Of a DNA stretch of 64,000 bases, positions 35,586-47,594 are shown in pieces (position 1 is the stretch's first letter; each line of letters opens with the position of its first letter). The notes under the pieces were generated by a model, which was given only the letters and a program-made list of their open reading frames with translations, was not told where the DNA came from and did no database searches. This stretch comes from Macrolepiota albuminosa. Taxonomy: Eukaryota; Basidiomycota; Agaricomycetes; Agaricales; Agaricaceae. Location of the stretch: positions 2,712,616 to 2,776,615 of the forward strand of contig JAMWFC010000051.1 of assembly GCA_027475525.1 (NCBI GenBank), given 5' to 3'. Position numbers and translations under genes: made by a program.

Positions 35586-37099
35586 ATGTCCAATTCATAC
35601 AATCGCAATCCAACTGGCAACAATCAACATGGTACTAAAGGTCAATTCTGTGATTCATGCTTGTTTATATTTTTCTTATAATGTTATGTAGTTAAAAAAG
35701 ATGATCCACGTCTGGTTGCGGCATTGAAGGAGTACCATGAGCAACTTATGGACTCTAATGAAGAGATTGCTCAACATCTTGCCCGTGATCATGGCTTTCA
35801 ATTGAGGTAAAGTCTACAGCTTCATACTAGGTCATTATATGAGCTGATGAATAATGATCATTTTTAGTGCAAGTTCTATCAAACGTGCTCGCAGCTACAA
35901 TGGCTTTGTAGGTGGCGGAAAAAATCTCAAGAACAAAGGCCGCCAAGAAGCAGAACAGCTTGTTCTGGAGCAGCTTGATCTTGATCCCGCTAAACGTGCT
36001 GGACCTCGCACAATTCGTCAGCGCATTGCATCTCGCAAGAGTGAACATTTACCACGGGATTTTGTACGTGAAACTATGAAGACTCATGATTCTGAAGGCT
36101 TTAAACAACGCAATCCTACTGCACGGAAGATTCTTCGCCATTCTAAAGTACCATTAGGAATTCATGAAAGATGGTCATGCGATGGCCATGACAAACTTTA
36201 CAAGATTGGCTTTCCTCTTTATGGCTTTGTCGATGAAGCTACTGGAACATGGCTATATGCTGATATTGCTCCAAGCAACCGCTACAATATCATTGTCGGA
36301 TATTTGTTTCTTTGTTGTGTTGAGGAACATGGTGGTAAGTCTGTTTTCTTGTCTATTGAACTGTATTAATTTTTTCAATTAGGTATTCCACTTCAACTGT
36401 GTACAGACTGTGGTTCAGAAACTACACTTCTGTATGGGCTTCAGAATGCTTTACGGTAAGTAAATTTTGTAATATGAAAAACACTAACTATATCTATGGT
36501 AGGGAAATCTTTCATTCTGATGTTCAATTGAATGAACTTCCTGCCCATATCTATCTTCGAAGTGTTCATAACATTGTTATTGAACGTTCATGGAGACATT
36601 TACAGATAGATTGGGGAAAGAATGCTATTGAGGTATTCGAAAGGGGTAAGATTGAGGGATGGTATGATGAGGATGATGAGAATCATCAGTAAGTTTGATT
36701 CAACTTATCATATACTAATGACCTATTATCAATTGTAGAGAATTATGCCAATGGCTCTGGGCTAAGCTCATACGAAAGGTCCTTAAGCAATTTATGAAAG
36801 AGAAGAATGCATTCAAGTCACGTAAAAACACCAGCAAGCCTGGTCCATCTGGAATGTCACGTAACACAGCATTCAAGTTTCCAGAGCGTTGGGGTGGTAA
36901 AGACTGTCTTCTTCCAGTGGATCTTGATGTTATCCGGGAAATTAAAAAGGAGATGGGCGGAGACCAGCTTCTTTCATTTTCAACTCTAGAATTTGCAGAA
37001 CGTGCAGAGGTGGCTTATGAGTCGTTACAAGTCCAGGACCTAACGTTTGACAACGTGTGGCATGTCTTTAAGGAACTCTATCCACTTGTATTTCCATGA
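35586..37099 (+). CDS. DDE integrase-type transposase, Agaricomycete family
   Basis: ATG at 35586 (MSNSYNRNPTGNNQHGTK), intron GTCAATT..TGTAG, then a helix-turn-helix-like region EEIAQHLARDHGFQLS / ASSIKRARSYNG. The catalytic core follows: WSCDGHDKLYKIGFPLYGFV (first D at 36181), LQLCTDCGSETTLLYGLQNA (second D at 36406) and SVHNIVIERSWRHLQ (E at 36582). This arrangement matches the intron-containing integrase-core proteins common in agaricomycetes and some animals. The C-terminal part (AFKFPERWGG to LYPLVFP) has no known domain. Five exons with good splice sites. Whether it still transposes is unknown; the D, D, E residues are all present. Confidence 0.82.
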
Positions 37100-37106
37100 G
37101 TTTTTC

Positions 37107-37257
37107 CTCATGTTCATTGATTCTTACTATGTATATGGACCGCAGCTAGACTTTTGGTACTACATCTTATTGTGTTACTGTTCTCATGTTCATTGATTCT
37201 TACTATGTATATGGACCGCAGCTAGACTTTTGATACTACATCTTATTGTGTTACTGT
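37107..37257. repeat. Imperfect tandem duplication, about 76 bp
   Basis: A unit running from CTCATGTTCATTGATTC to GTGTTACTG occurs twice just after the transposase stop, offset by 76 bases, with at least one internal substitution (CTTTTGGTAC / CTTTTGATAC). Because it has diverged, it looks like a real local duplication, unlike the exact 77-bp set further right. Confidence 0.8.
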
Positions 37258-37343
37258 TTTAATTGATCTGTTACTTTTTGCTACAATATAAAGGACAGTA
37301 CAGCACTCAAGCAGTTTAACGGTGACCTACCTCCTTTGCTTAG

Positions 37344-39916
37344 ATGACTGCATGCAAAATCTGCTTGTTTATCTTTCCACGTCTAGACAGTGATATTTGC
37401 TCTAGATGCCAGTCTCGCAAACCAGGTCTTTCTGTACCTGAATTGCGGGCTATAAATGTACTAATAACTTTTGTGTTTTTATTATTTCAAGTCTTTGATT
37501 AACTTTCATTATCTAGGATAAGCCTCAATGTGCTGGCTGTGGTCTACTTTACAATGGAATCTCTGCCAGAATTTGTACCAGCTGTGTTGACTTCTACCGT
37601 GAGTTATCTTGTAACTATACAGCTATAATGAAAATTGAGAATCTAACAGGCGAGCAATCTCATGTTCCACGTGAAATCATTATTCTTCCTGGTGTAGCAA
37701 CTTTGTTGACTCAGGACACAACGTCATTGAATTCTGAAGGTGATGGTGAAGCCACAAGTTCTCAAGCATCAGCCTTAGTTTCAGATATTATATCTCTTGC
37801 TGGAACCCATCGTACTCAAGCCTCTGATACAAGGCTTCATGCAGGACGACCTCGAACAGTTCAAACAACAAGTTCGAGTAATAAATTCAATAATCTTTCA
37901 CGAGCTCAGCAAGTCAATCTTGAACGGCAGCAGAAGAAGGCTGAGGCCAAGCTTCGGGAAGAGAACAAAGGTATTACTATGATTGCGGCACTATGGCAAT
38001 ATGATAAAAAATCAAAACTCATTGAAGTAAGTTTGTAGCTTATTTTCTGCAGAATGTCAGAAAATAACAAAAAATTGATTATAGGTGCGGCCAGGTGTAC
38101 ATGTTCGTCGAACCTTTGACAAGATGAAAGAAACAAAAGCATGTCTAGATGAACTACTTCAGCAAGCAAAGGATGACTATCAGAAGTCTAATGCTGAAGC
38201 TGAGGAGCTGACATGGTATGTATATCTATAAAGCAAATATTAAGATACTTTTTAACAAACAGTCAGGGCAAACATTCAACTTTTGGCTGATTGTAGCGGT
38301 GCTAGCAATGACTATGCCTCACTAAGTCATTTTGACCGCAACAAGCCTCTTTATGAAATGTTCGAGGAGTTCCGCCAACAGAAGCTTACTACAGAATCAA
38401 ATATCAAAGCTTCTATTGTCAAGATTTGTATTGTGATCATTCCATCTGAATTGAATGCAAATTATCCAGTAAGTTCTTAACTGATTTTCAATATTCAGTA
38501 TTCAAATAAATGCAAATCTCAGAATTCATATTTCAGCTCTATTCAGAGTTCAAAGAAGAGCCTCAAACGTGCACGAGCTGATACTACTTCATTGATACCT
38601 GCATCAAGCTCTAAAAAGTCATCTGTTCTTGGTTCTACTGCTTCCAATGACAAGTCTAATAAGCAGATGCCTCCTCCTCCAGTTGTGCTTAAAAGTGCAT
38701 TTAGACCTCGGAACTCAGCAATGCCACCACCACCTTCTCCATCAGCTTTACAATGGACTCGAAATCCACCTATGCAGAAATATATCTTCATCAGATCTAC
38801 TGCTACTGTTCTTGATGATGGCGAAGTTATTCTAACAGTATCAAAGGAAGAGGAAGTAATCGAAATTGCTACTGATTGGATTGATGGTGAAGTTGCATCA
38901 AAGGAGAACAAGTCTTATAGCCACACTGGTTATATTGGTCGTGGTTTTACCAAACGTGCCATCTATGTAAGTGTTTTTAGATTACAAGCAAAATTTATCA
39001 AGTTTGCTGATCTATTGTAACCTTGTAGGCTCGATTTAATAATCGAGAGTTTATTCTGACCCAAAATTTTGATGAGCAAACCACATGCGACGAAGTGAAA
39101 AAGAATCTGACTGGAGAATATGAACTATTGGCTTTATGTCATTGGTTTAAAGGGAAATTTGATGAACATGCTGTAGCTCAAGGGTTGAAAACAGTTCCCA
39201 GTAAGTTCAATATTAATGGATGTAACTATGTACTGACATTACATTCTTTATTAGAGTTCTACTTCAACTTTCCTGACTCAATACTTGGAATACTTCAGCA
39301 TTCCTCGACTTCTTCTGGCAGTACCCCTGTTCCTTTTCAAGATTTCATTGCAACACCACTTCTTCCCTGTGGTCTTGTAGACCCCAAAGTTCGTAAATAC
39401 ACTGGAAATGAAAACTTTGGTGATGCATCAGATGATATGACAAAGGCTATCCATGCATTTGTTCATTTTTCTGTTGCCTACTCTCAGGACAGTATCTTGT
39501 TTTGTGACTTACAAGGTAATTGTTTCTTTTCAAGTATAGATTGACACAACCAACTGACATAAAACCAAGGTACCCTTGATTCAAAGGGAGTATTGTGTCT
39601 TTTTGATCCACAGGCTCATACGTAAACCTTACAGTTCTCTGAATCAATACAAACCATCTCATAGATTATATTCAACAGAAACACTCCAAAACCTGATTAT
39701 TATTGGGATCAGGGTTCCCGGTCATTCACGAAAATAATGCGTGAGCATTATGATGTCTGCAAAAACAACTGGGTATGCAAACGACTTGGATTACACAACC
39801 TCATAATAGAACCACTATCTACAAAATCTCCTGATGCAAAGGCAAGTCGCCTTGACCGCCGAATGGATGTAACTTCTATCTTAAATGATGAAGTGGCGCA
39901 AGATATGTTGAAATAG
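37344..39916 (+). CDS. Alpha-kinase-like protein with N-terminal zinc-binding Cys pairs
   Basis: The ATG at 37344 begins MTACKICLFIF. Two sets of paired CxxC motifs follow (CKIC..CSRC and CAGC..CTSC), probably zinc ribbons. A Ser/Thr- and charge-rich middle section (with KKAEAKLREENKG) leads to a C-terminal domain resembling atypical alpha-kinases (MHCK/EF2K): GFTKRAIYARFNNREFIL, ALCHWFKGKFDEHA, DDMTKAIHAFVHFSVAY, the catalytic-loop-like ILFCDLQG and FDPQAHT, then YYWDQGSRSFTKIMREHYDV and VCKRLGLHNL. The last exons are joined through introns near 39518-39570 and 39620-39676, giving a stop at 39914-39916. The Lys expected in VAKxY reads Thr, and the GxGxxG loop is DQGS, so activity is uncertain. 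Same strand, 245 bp behind the transposase. Confidence 0.75.
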
Positions 39917-42051
39917 TAGCATCTACGACCACATGCATTATTTAATTACTATTTGCAACGTGTGACTAGTGTCAAAGAGCTTTATTCAATTGCTATTTGT
40001 GACCTGTAACTAGTATCAAGGACCCCATCACTTGGTTGCGACAGCTTTGACAGTTGCCGCTCTAGAGCCAGTCCTGACCCTGGACAACAACCGTAGTGGA
40101 GTGCAAAGCAGGGCACTTTCTTCAAACTAACCGGACTAAGCATGGGCAAAATGCCAATCAAAGCGATCATAGCGCAAATGCGGATGAATTTACTTCCGAG
40201 AGTCCGAATCAAGACACGTTAATCCAGACCCAGAACGGACGGTTCGGGCCCTACAATTTTGTAGTGCTAGAAATTATGACTTTCTATCAAATTAATTCGG
40301 TCAGATCACAGCTTTTGATTTTGAACATAATTTTAATTACTCAGAATTGCTGCTGGCACAAAATTTTGCTTCTTTGGGAAACAGTTGGAAGGAAACATAT
40401 TGAGCCATTTTCAATGTGTCAATTTTTGATGAAAAAAGTCTTTAAACAAAGGAATTTCACCTTTTTCTCAAGTTAAAGGCTGGCAGAGAAATAGTTTCTT
40501 GACTCTTTTTTCACCAGAATCATGCTTTGGCTCCAGTATTGATGTAGACACCTCCTTTTCCTTGTTTATCTACACTGCTGCTAGCAGCCAAAATTGCATT
40601 TCCTTGGGAAAAAGTGAAAAAGAGACAAATTATTGCAGTCGTTAAATTATCATTCACTGCTGACAGCCAATATTTTTCCTTGGTAAATAGAGGAAGAAAT
40701 ATGTCATGCCGTTTCCGGTGCACACATTTCTCAAGAGAAAATGCCTTGTTCCAGGTGAAAAGTGGACAAAGAAATGATATTATACATTTTCTTTTTGCTT
40801 TCCAGTTGCAAACAGCTTCTGATACCAGCAGTGATTATTCATGTGTCAATTTCTGACGGAAGCGCCTTCTTCTACAGTAAAAAGCAGGCTAGGAAACAGG
40901 TTTCAACCCCAGCAGTGTAGCCGATAGATGTATCTTATTCAGGACTATTTGTATCCATGGTAGCCTGATATCACCTACTCCACAAGAATATCTATGCACA
41001 TGATCCCCTTCCCCCACGATAAGAGCAGTATTTTTAAACTGAAATCATAGCTTGTCTAACATTAAAACCCTCTTCTATCATTGGATATTATGAGATCTTT
41101 CGGTAGAATGCACGAATTATTTTGATCTACAAGCATCCGGGACTAAATCCTAGCTGCATTGTGTAGTCATTCGCTGATATCCTTTTTGCAGTCATTTTTT
41201 TGTGAATTTCTATCTGGTGACCGGAAAACAAGCAAATGATTGCAGTAGAGCTTACTCGTGGAATGGAGGTCAACTGATGAAGTTGATTGGAAAGAACCCA
41301 AGTCATTTGGTGACAGGTTCACTTGACTGGGAAGGGGTCTGGAACTTGATTGTTTAATATTGTTATCACAATTTTAATGGGTTATCCCTCCATTCATCAT
41401 AATCTCGAGAATTGATAACCAAGTAATTGAAGCCTGCGGCAGTTCGTAAAGGCGCCTTCATACGTAGAACTCCATGAGGCCTTTACGGAACGAGTAGGCA
41501 TCGCAAAGAACGTTATGAAAAGGTCTCCTAATCAAGGCATAGAAATAGAAGCACATATAAGGGTTTCAAATGATAGAACCAAGGACATGTGTAGATCTTC
41601 GACAGGAAGCCTGTTCTGGGCCCATAGAAAATGAGTGTATTAGTTTACGGCCTCCGTCTGTCTAACCTTGAGCTACTTCGACATTTTGATGCTCCGCAAA
41701 ACAGTGACAAAACGGGAAATTTGGATACAAGAATAAGAGACACAACTTGAGAAGTTACTAGTGTGCGACATCTTGTACAATTAATCAGCGAAGTGTCGAA
41801 TTCTAAGCACATGTTCCGTAACAAAGTTGACAAGATAACTTATCAAATGTCTAGAGCGCGATATCGTATTTTCATCCTGGAATGTATCATACTGGCCGTA
41901 TCCGAGTCGACGAGTTCCAGACCCAAAGGACCCATATGCTGCAACTTCCGGGCTTGAGGTAGTTCGAGAGGATCACAACCGCGTTCCCTTCTGCGGATAA
42001 TGGGTGAGGCAAAGAAAGCCTTGCACAGCCACTCATTTAGTTTCTTTCGCC
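39917..42051. other. AT-rich intergenic, right part of island
   Basis: No supported gene. Between about 40340 and 40920 diverged segments recur (variants of ATGTGTCAATTTyTGA and of TTTCyTTGGGAAA), suggesting an old tandem array. At 41442-41453 and 41479-41491 an almost perfect 12-bp inverted repeat (GTTCGTAAAGGC / GCCTTTACGGAAC) could form a hairpin. The last 100 bp lead to the next ATG. Confidence 0.45.
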
Positions 42052-43209
42052 ATGATCAAGAAACGTACTCGTCCTCAACCGCGCCTTCGAGAAGTATCGC
42101 TGGAGACACAGGAGTCTCAGATTGAGAATGAGGAGCAAGATTTGCCGTATGCATCAAAAGTAGAACGATAACGTTGATATTGTTACTCAACGAACTAGCC
42201 TAGCAGACCTCATCGAAATTCGAAAGTTGAAGAGAGTCCGGCAAGGGATAGATGCTGCAAAACTTAATAAAGGAGATGCCCGTAAGAAGAAAATACGGCT
42301 AACAGAAGAGGAGCAAGGTGGGCTCAAGAAAGGTGTGCGGGATGACGATGAAGAGTGTGTATACGTTTTCTGCTAACTTTCATGTGGTTCATCCGTTGAT
42401 ATATGTAGCGATGAAGAGGACAAGGGATCTCGAGCTCGTAGAGTTATCCGCTCAAACAACTTCACTCAACAGACGAACGCTGTTGATGTGGACAAGCATA
42501 TGTGAGTCCTATTTTTTAAACAACTGTTCATCTTGATGATGATATAAATGAAGGATGGCTTATATTGAGGAAAACTTGAAGATCCGTTGTAGACCCAAGG
42601 ATGAATCTGACGCGAACAAAGGACCACGGGACCCCCAAGAAGCACTCTATGATTTGGCTGACCGGTGGAAAGTCGACAAAGCGAAACCTGCTGAAGAGGG
42701 TAGTGTCACAAATAGCATGACCATGCTCACTGCTATTCCGGAGGTTGACCTTGGGATGGAGTGCGTAGTTGTCTTTTTTTGCCTTGTTCGTGAGGACTGA
42801 ATTAGATCACATAGTGCTCGGCTTAAAAACATTGAAGAGACAGAAAAAGCTAAACGCATTGTCGCAGAGGAAAGACAAGAGCGTCGAAAACCTAACAATG
42901 ACGAAGAACATCTCGTAGCAACCAGATGTAAGCTCTGCTATCACTAGAAAGGATTCAGCTTATCTCATGACATTGGCAGTCTACCGCCCAAATCTTAAGG
43001 CAAAGTCAGATGCAGACATTCTCCGAGACGCTAAATTAGAAGCCATGGGTTTCCCTCCCCAGGATGATGAGCCGAGACATTCCAACCATGAGCGACAGCA
43101 AATGGCCACTGATGAACAGGTTCGTAGACAAGGATTCCTTTCGCTTGACGCTGAAATGATGTCAAATGTTCAGGTTATGGAGCGATTCAAGAAGCGAATG
43201 CGAAAATAG
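42052..43209 (+). CDS. TLS1/C9orf78 (Hep59) family protein
   Basis: Small, very charged nuclear protein of the C9orf78/HCA59 family; S. pombe Tls1 acts in splicing of telomere-related transcripts. Starts MIKKRTRPQPRLREVS and contains LADLIEIRKLKRVRQGIDAAK, then ARRVIRSNNFTQQTNAVDVD, KHMMAYIEENLKIR and the TAIPEVDLGM motif, which are diagnostic. The C-terminal exon ends DEQVRRQGFLSLDAEMMSN..ERFKKRMRK. About six exons with 45-60 bp introns. Function in this fungus is by family only. Confidence 0.9.
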
Positions 43210-44423
43210 TTCTTGATGTATTTTTTCCTTGTAACTATAGATATTCTACTCAAAATTCATTAGGAAATTGAATGGATCAACTTTTAAAGCATTCTGAGCT
43301 AAATACCACTTAATCTGTGGCTAACACCATTCTTCGATGGTCCTTATCGAAATCTCAGCCCACACCTGTTCGAAATGCATGGTCATGGTGGAGAAAAGAT
43401 TAAATCCGCTCGCTATGGTGCATAGAGTCATAACCAACAGTAGCATTGCCGAAATTTTCAAAATATCTGGTTCCGATTGAGGCATCTAGAAAATTTATGT
43501 GCTAGGCGGACTTCATTCAAGAGGGCCACAATACTGAAAGCACTGAAGTGCCGGAGTACCACAAATGAACTTTGGCTTTCCCTTTCTACGTCCGGAATAG
43601 CTTGAACAAAATGGTTCTATCCTACACGCTACATATGACTCCTCGGCTAATCGGGTAAAGGTAGTGGAGTGGAACGTGTCATAGGGCTGTTCATAAAGTA
43701 TCTACCGGCGGTCTCGGGTGTCGCTCCTTTTTCTTACAGAATCCCACGAGCTCGTGTGTTGTGATAGACTCAGAGGCGGAACACAACGAGTTTGGCGAAA
43801 GAAGCTCACTTATGCTGCTCATAATCAGCTCATACTCACATGAATGCGTTGACTAAATGTTCTGTTCTGAAACTACTAGTTCGCTCATCATAGTCGTAGC
43901 AGGCAGAAAATGTGGATCATTGGAAAGGAGTTATCCAGTTATCATATGCATACATAAGGTCTGTGAACATGGTCAATTGTTCTCCATACACTGCTGGTAC
44001 CAAAAGGAAATGTGTAACTATTCTACACTTTCATAAGCCTTTTTTCTTGAGTGACACATTTCTTTCTCTCTATTTACCGAGGAAAAAGCATTGATTGTCG
44101 GCAGGATTTAGAAGAATAGGACTTTTATATTGGGAGGACTGAATTTCGAGGACGCACGACAAGCTTTCAAGCGTTACTTCTGAAAGATTTGACTATTATG
44201 ACTTAAGCAACAAATGCGATCAGCCAATAGGAAGAAAATCAACAAATAACAACCGAGAGACGTAGTTAAGGAACGTCAGAGTCATGTTGCCGCATCGTTG
44301 GAAGCGCTTAGTAATACAATGGACAGCCTCAACAAATCCGTGAACGAAGTTGCATATTTGAACTCGTAATCGATAAAGGTATGTATCTGTCGATGTAGTC
44401 AAAGAACTGTACTACTTTCGTCG
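43210..44423. other. Intergenic between TLS1 and sedolisin 1
   Basis: 1.2 kb with no supported gene on either strand and no clear repeat. The two neighbouring genes converge here, so it holds only 3' regions. Confidence 0.45.
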
Positions 44424-46919
44424 TTAGTTATCGACGATGAGTTTCTGGAGTTCCATGACGTTTGGGGTGCCAAGACCAGTGACTATGTAGAATGAGATTA
44501 TTCATTAGACACATTCCATAGGCTGTTACTAACCTGGATCCCATCCTTCGGTGACCTAGTCACGTTTGAGTTAGCATAATGTGACCGATTAGTAGGCGGT
44601 CAAAATGATACATACATTGAAGCCGTTGGTACCGCAACCAGGATTGTGTCCAACGAGGATGTCATTGAAGCCCTGCAGGCCCTTGGTGTAGAGCATCGGG
44701 TTCAAGAAACCAAGTGGAGGAAGGCCTTGCGACAGCCGAGCGTCGTTGAGAAGCGCGATGAGACCGGCGAATGTTGGAGAAGACGCAGAAGTGCCTCCGA
44801 TAAGCGTTGGTTTGCCTGCCAAAAAGATGCGGAATCTGTCACCCTGTGCAGCGACATCAGGAATTCCCTGTAGAGATGCTTATCAGCCTTGTACACGATT
44901 CTGACATCTATACCTATACTGCTTACTCGGCCTTCTCTAAAAAATTTACAAGGAACGTCAGCATATAAAATCAATCACATAGTGCCGTAGACTCACGGAT
45001 TGAATAGCCCTTCAAAAACGCCTTCAGGGAGAGTTTTTAAGAACGCATTTACAGCAACATCTTGATAGCTGGGCCGTTCGAACTGTACTAATCAACATGG
45101 AGACAAAAAGCGCTAACAAAGCGGAGCCCACATAGTCACTGAATCCCCCACCAGAAAAGAAGCGAGTAACAGCAACTTCAGGGATACCAACAGTTCCACC
45201 AACAGACGTGATGCTTGTAAGACTTGATCAGTATAAGTTGATAACTATTAGGAAATAGATCTACTATGGGCAACTATATAGAATTGACGTCAACGATGTT
45301 CGATAGGAAAATTTGAAACATACGATGCAGGGAAAAGGGGCTGGAAGCGAGTAGTATTTGTACCGTCGTTCGTAAAGCATGTTTGGTTAGCAGGGTTCGG
45401 GTTGCCATCTCCAACGCCAAAATCTCCCGATGAGAATGTCAAAGAAACTCCGCGAGCGCCTACGGTTACATAGATAGTTGAATTGAGTGTAACCTATGTA
45501 TCGGGTTTCGACCTACCGAGTTGAGCAAGGCCATTGCACACACGCAAAGCATAGCTCTTTGGAACTAGTCATCGAATGAGTCAGAGTGGTCAAGAAAGAA
45601 CAACCACGCCAAACCAGTTTGTTCGTGATCACCGTAACTAGTAGAAATAGCAAGGGGAACACTCGGTTGTGCAAGTACGAAGTCCAACCAATCCTGGTAC
45701 GGCCTTCATGCGGTATCAATTAGGCGGAAGCAAAAGCGAAATAGAAAAAAACTGACTCGTTGGTATTGTTGGGGGTAAGAGCATCAGGAATAAATGGAGG
45801 ACGACCTCCTGTCGTATAGAAAGTTCCCTATCAACAGACTTCAGAGAGGCATATGATTGTTTATCAAGAGAAAAAAATTACTGGTATGGGGAACGCCAAA
45901 CCAAAAGCGAACTGGACGTCGAGGTTAGCCTCGGCGCCAGCTTCGGCCAAGGTCTGATTATTAAGCCCACCTGTGTTACAGAACGTAAAACGGAGTTTAG
46001 TGTGCAACTGGAAAGACCAACCATTAATGGGTACAACCTCGAAGGTGGAGTTCACAGCGGCTGGATTTTGTTCAGCATAGAAGTCTTGTAAATCCTGAAA
46101 ATTGGCAAATTGCTCGAGATAGCCGGTAACTGCGATTGAATTGTTAAGAGCGGACGGAACTAAACCAACAGCATTATAAAGCTGCTTGAGACAAGTGAGG
46201 GTGATGGTGGTGTTGCAACTAGCGTCGACCAAGGACCCGGTCGCGGCATTCACGATCGGAGCCAGGTTTTGCACAGAGGTGATTGCTTCGGCTTCCTCGG
46301 ACCACACTATAGTTGATTTCATTCCTCGTAACCGCGCAAATATAGTCGTAGGCTGAATGACATCAATGTGTTCGTGGAGGTGTTGTGGGAGACTATAGCT
46401 AGTGGTTCGAACAATAGTGTTTCCAGTGTCATGTTTCCAAACATGGTATTTCTGGAGAACAAGTTTTACATTCATGTAGTAAGGAAAGATACACTAGTTA
46501 CTCACAGTGTCCAGCATCTTCTCAACCATATGTACGGGAAGCGTAATTGTAATCCAATCGCCAGCAGGCGAACGGTTGACGTCGCTGTTCTGAATGCCAT
46601 GCGAACCAAGCCAATCATTGACGGCATCGATGCTGGCTTGGTGAGGAGCGACGAGCGCGTCTACCTCTTCTTTTGACAAATACGCACCATACCTGGGATG
46701 ATACGGGTCGCTCACTTCGTAGAGATGGGTTTTGAGGACATTGAAGTTGGCTTGAGGTAGACCGATACGAAGAGCTATCTTGTGGTCAGCAGGAGGTGTA
46801 CCGTCCTTACTCCAGCCGCGAGGAGGAATAATTGTCTCCTTGAGTTTGATTGGAGAGGTGACCACAAAATGGATGAGAGCGAGGAAGTAAAGGAGTCCAC
46901 TACAAGAAAGAGGCTTCAT
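44424..46919 (-). CDS. Secreted sedolisin (peptidase S53, tripeptidyl-peptidase type), copy 1
   Basis: Acid serine-carboxyl peptidase that removes tripeptides or cuts proteins outside the cell. The start [20 protein letters not shown] at 46919 is a good signal peptide. The pro-domain has [40 protein letters not shown] and VNDWLGSHG. The catalytic Glu and Asp are in [11 protein letters not shown]; the oxyanion Asp is in [11 protein letters not shown]; the nucleophile Ser is in [12 protein letters not shown]. It ends [19 protein letters not shown]. Roughly ten exons. The next gene upstream is a paralogue in the same orientation, 676 bp away, so this is a tandem duplication. Confidence 0.93.
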
Positions 46920-47594
46920 AATGAACTGAGTTCCCCATTTCCAGCAGTACCCCTTTATACACAGGAGGCTGCCTTCTCCTAATAGTCTACCTCTCACGCA
47001 TCCCACAGTCAGCCTCGGCGTGGGGTTGCAATGGAAAGTGTATGAAAGTAGATATATGATCTATTTTTAGGTCCGGCAAGGTATCGTGTCTGATAATCAT
47101 GAGCACACATAAGATCATTCATTTTCTACGGTTAAAAGTTTCACAGCAATGTACCCGATGAAATTCGAAATTGACGCATGAGAAAGACACGGTATCTTGT
47201 CGTCAGAATCATGGTCAAGAAGCAGTCGTTCTGACCGTGGGCCTCGTATACCACTGAAATAGCGTGTGCTTTCGGCAAGACTCCATGATGTGATAGCTGA
47301 TAACGAAGATACTCCTTGAATGCTCTAAATCCGCAATTCAGTTCTCATCGCACGCACCGGACACGTCGATACAGAACAAGGATGAGGAACCTTATATGGT
47401 AGTAAATGCACACCGCTTGACTGTTCCTCGTGAACCATGAAACACATGGTCAATGTACACACAATGGAACGAGAACAATGTAAAGGTCAGGGATTCAGCG
47501 AGCCTTATTAGATACACAAGTAGGGAGATTCAAGAATCGACAGTGTTTCGAAGAGCAACACGAAGCGCCAAGGATTATACAGACACGGAACAGT
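46920..47594. other. Spacer between tandem sedolisins
   Basis: 675 bp holding the promoter of copy 1 and the 3' end of copy 2. No other gene seen. Confidence 0.5.

Noticed and set aside
37107..37257. Member of the 77-bp duplication set
   Set aside because: The offset is 76, not 77, and the copies differ by at least one base, so it looks like an ordinary local duplication.
34080..40110. Terminal inverted repeats bounding the integrase/alpha-kinase island
   Set aside because: Compared the GGGGTGTCTGGCACCCC region with the sequence after the kinase gene; only weak partial similarity, not enough to call element ends.
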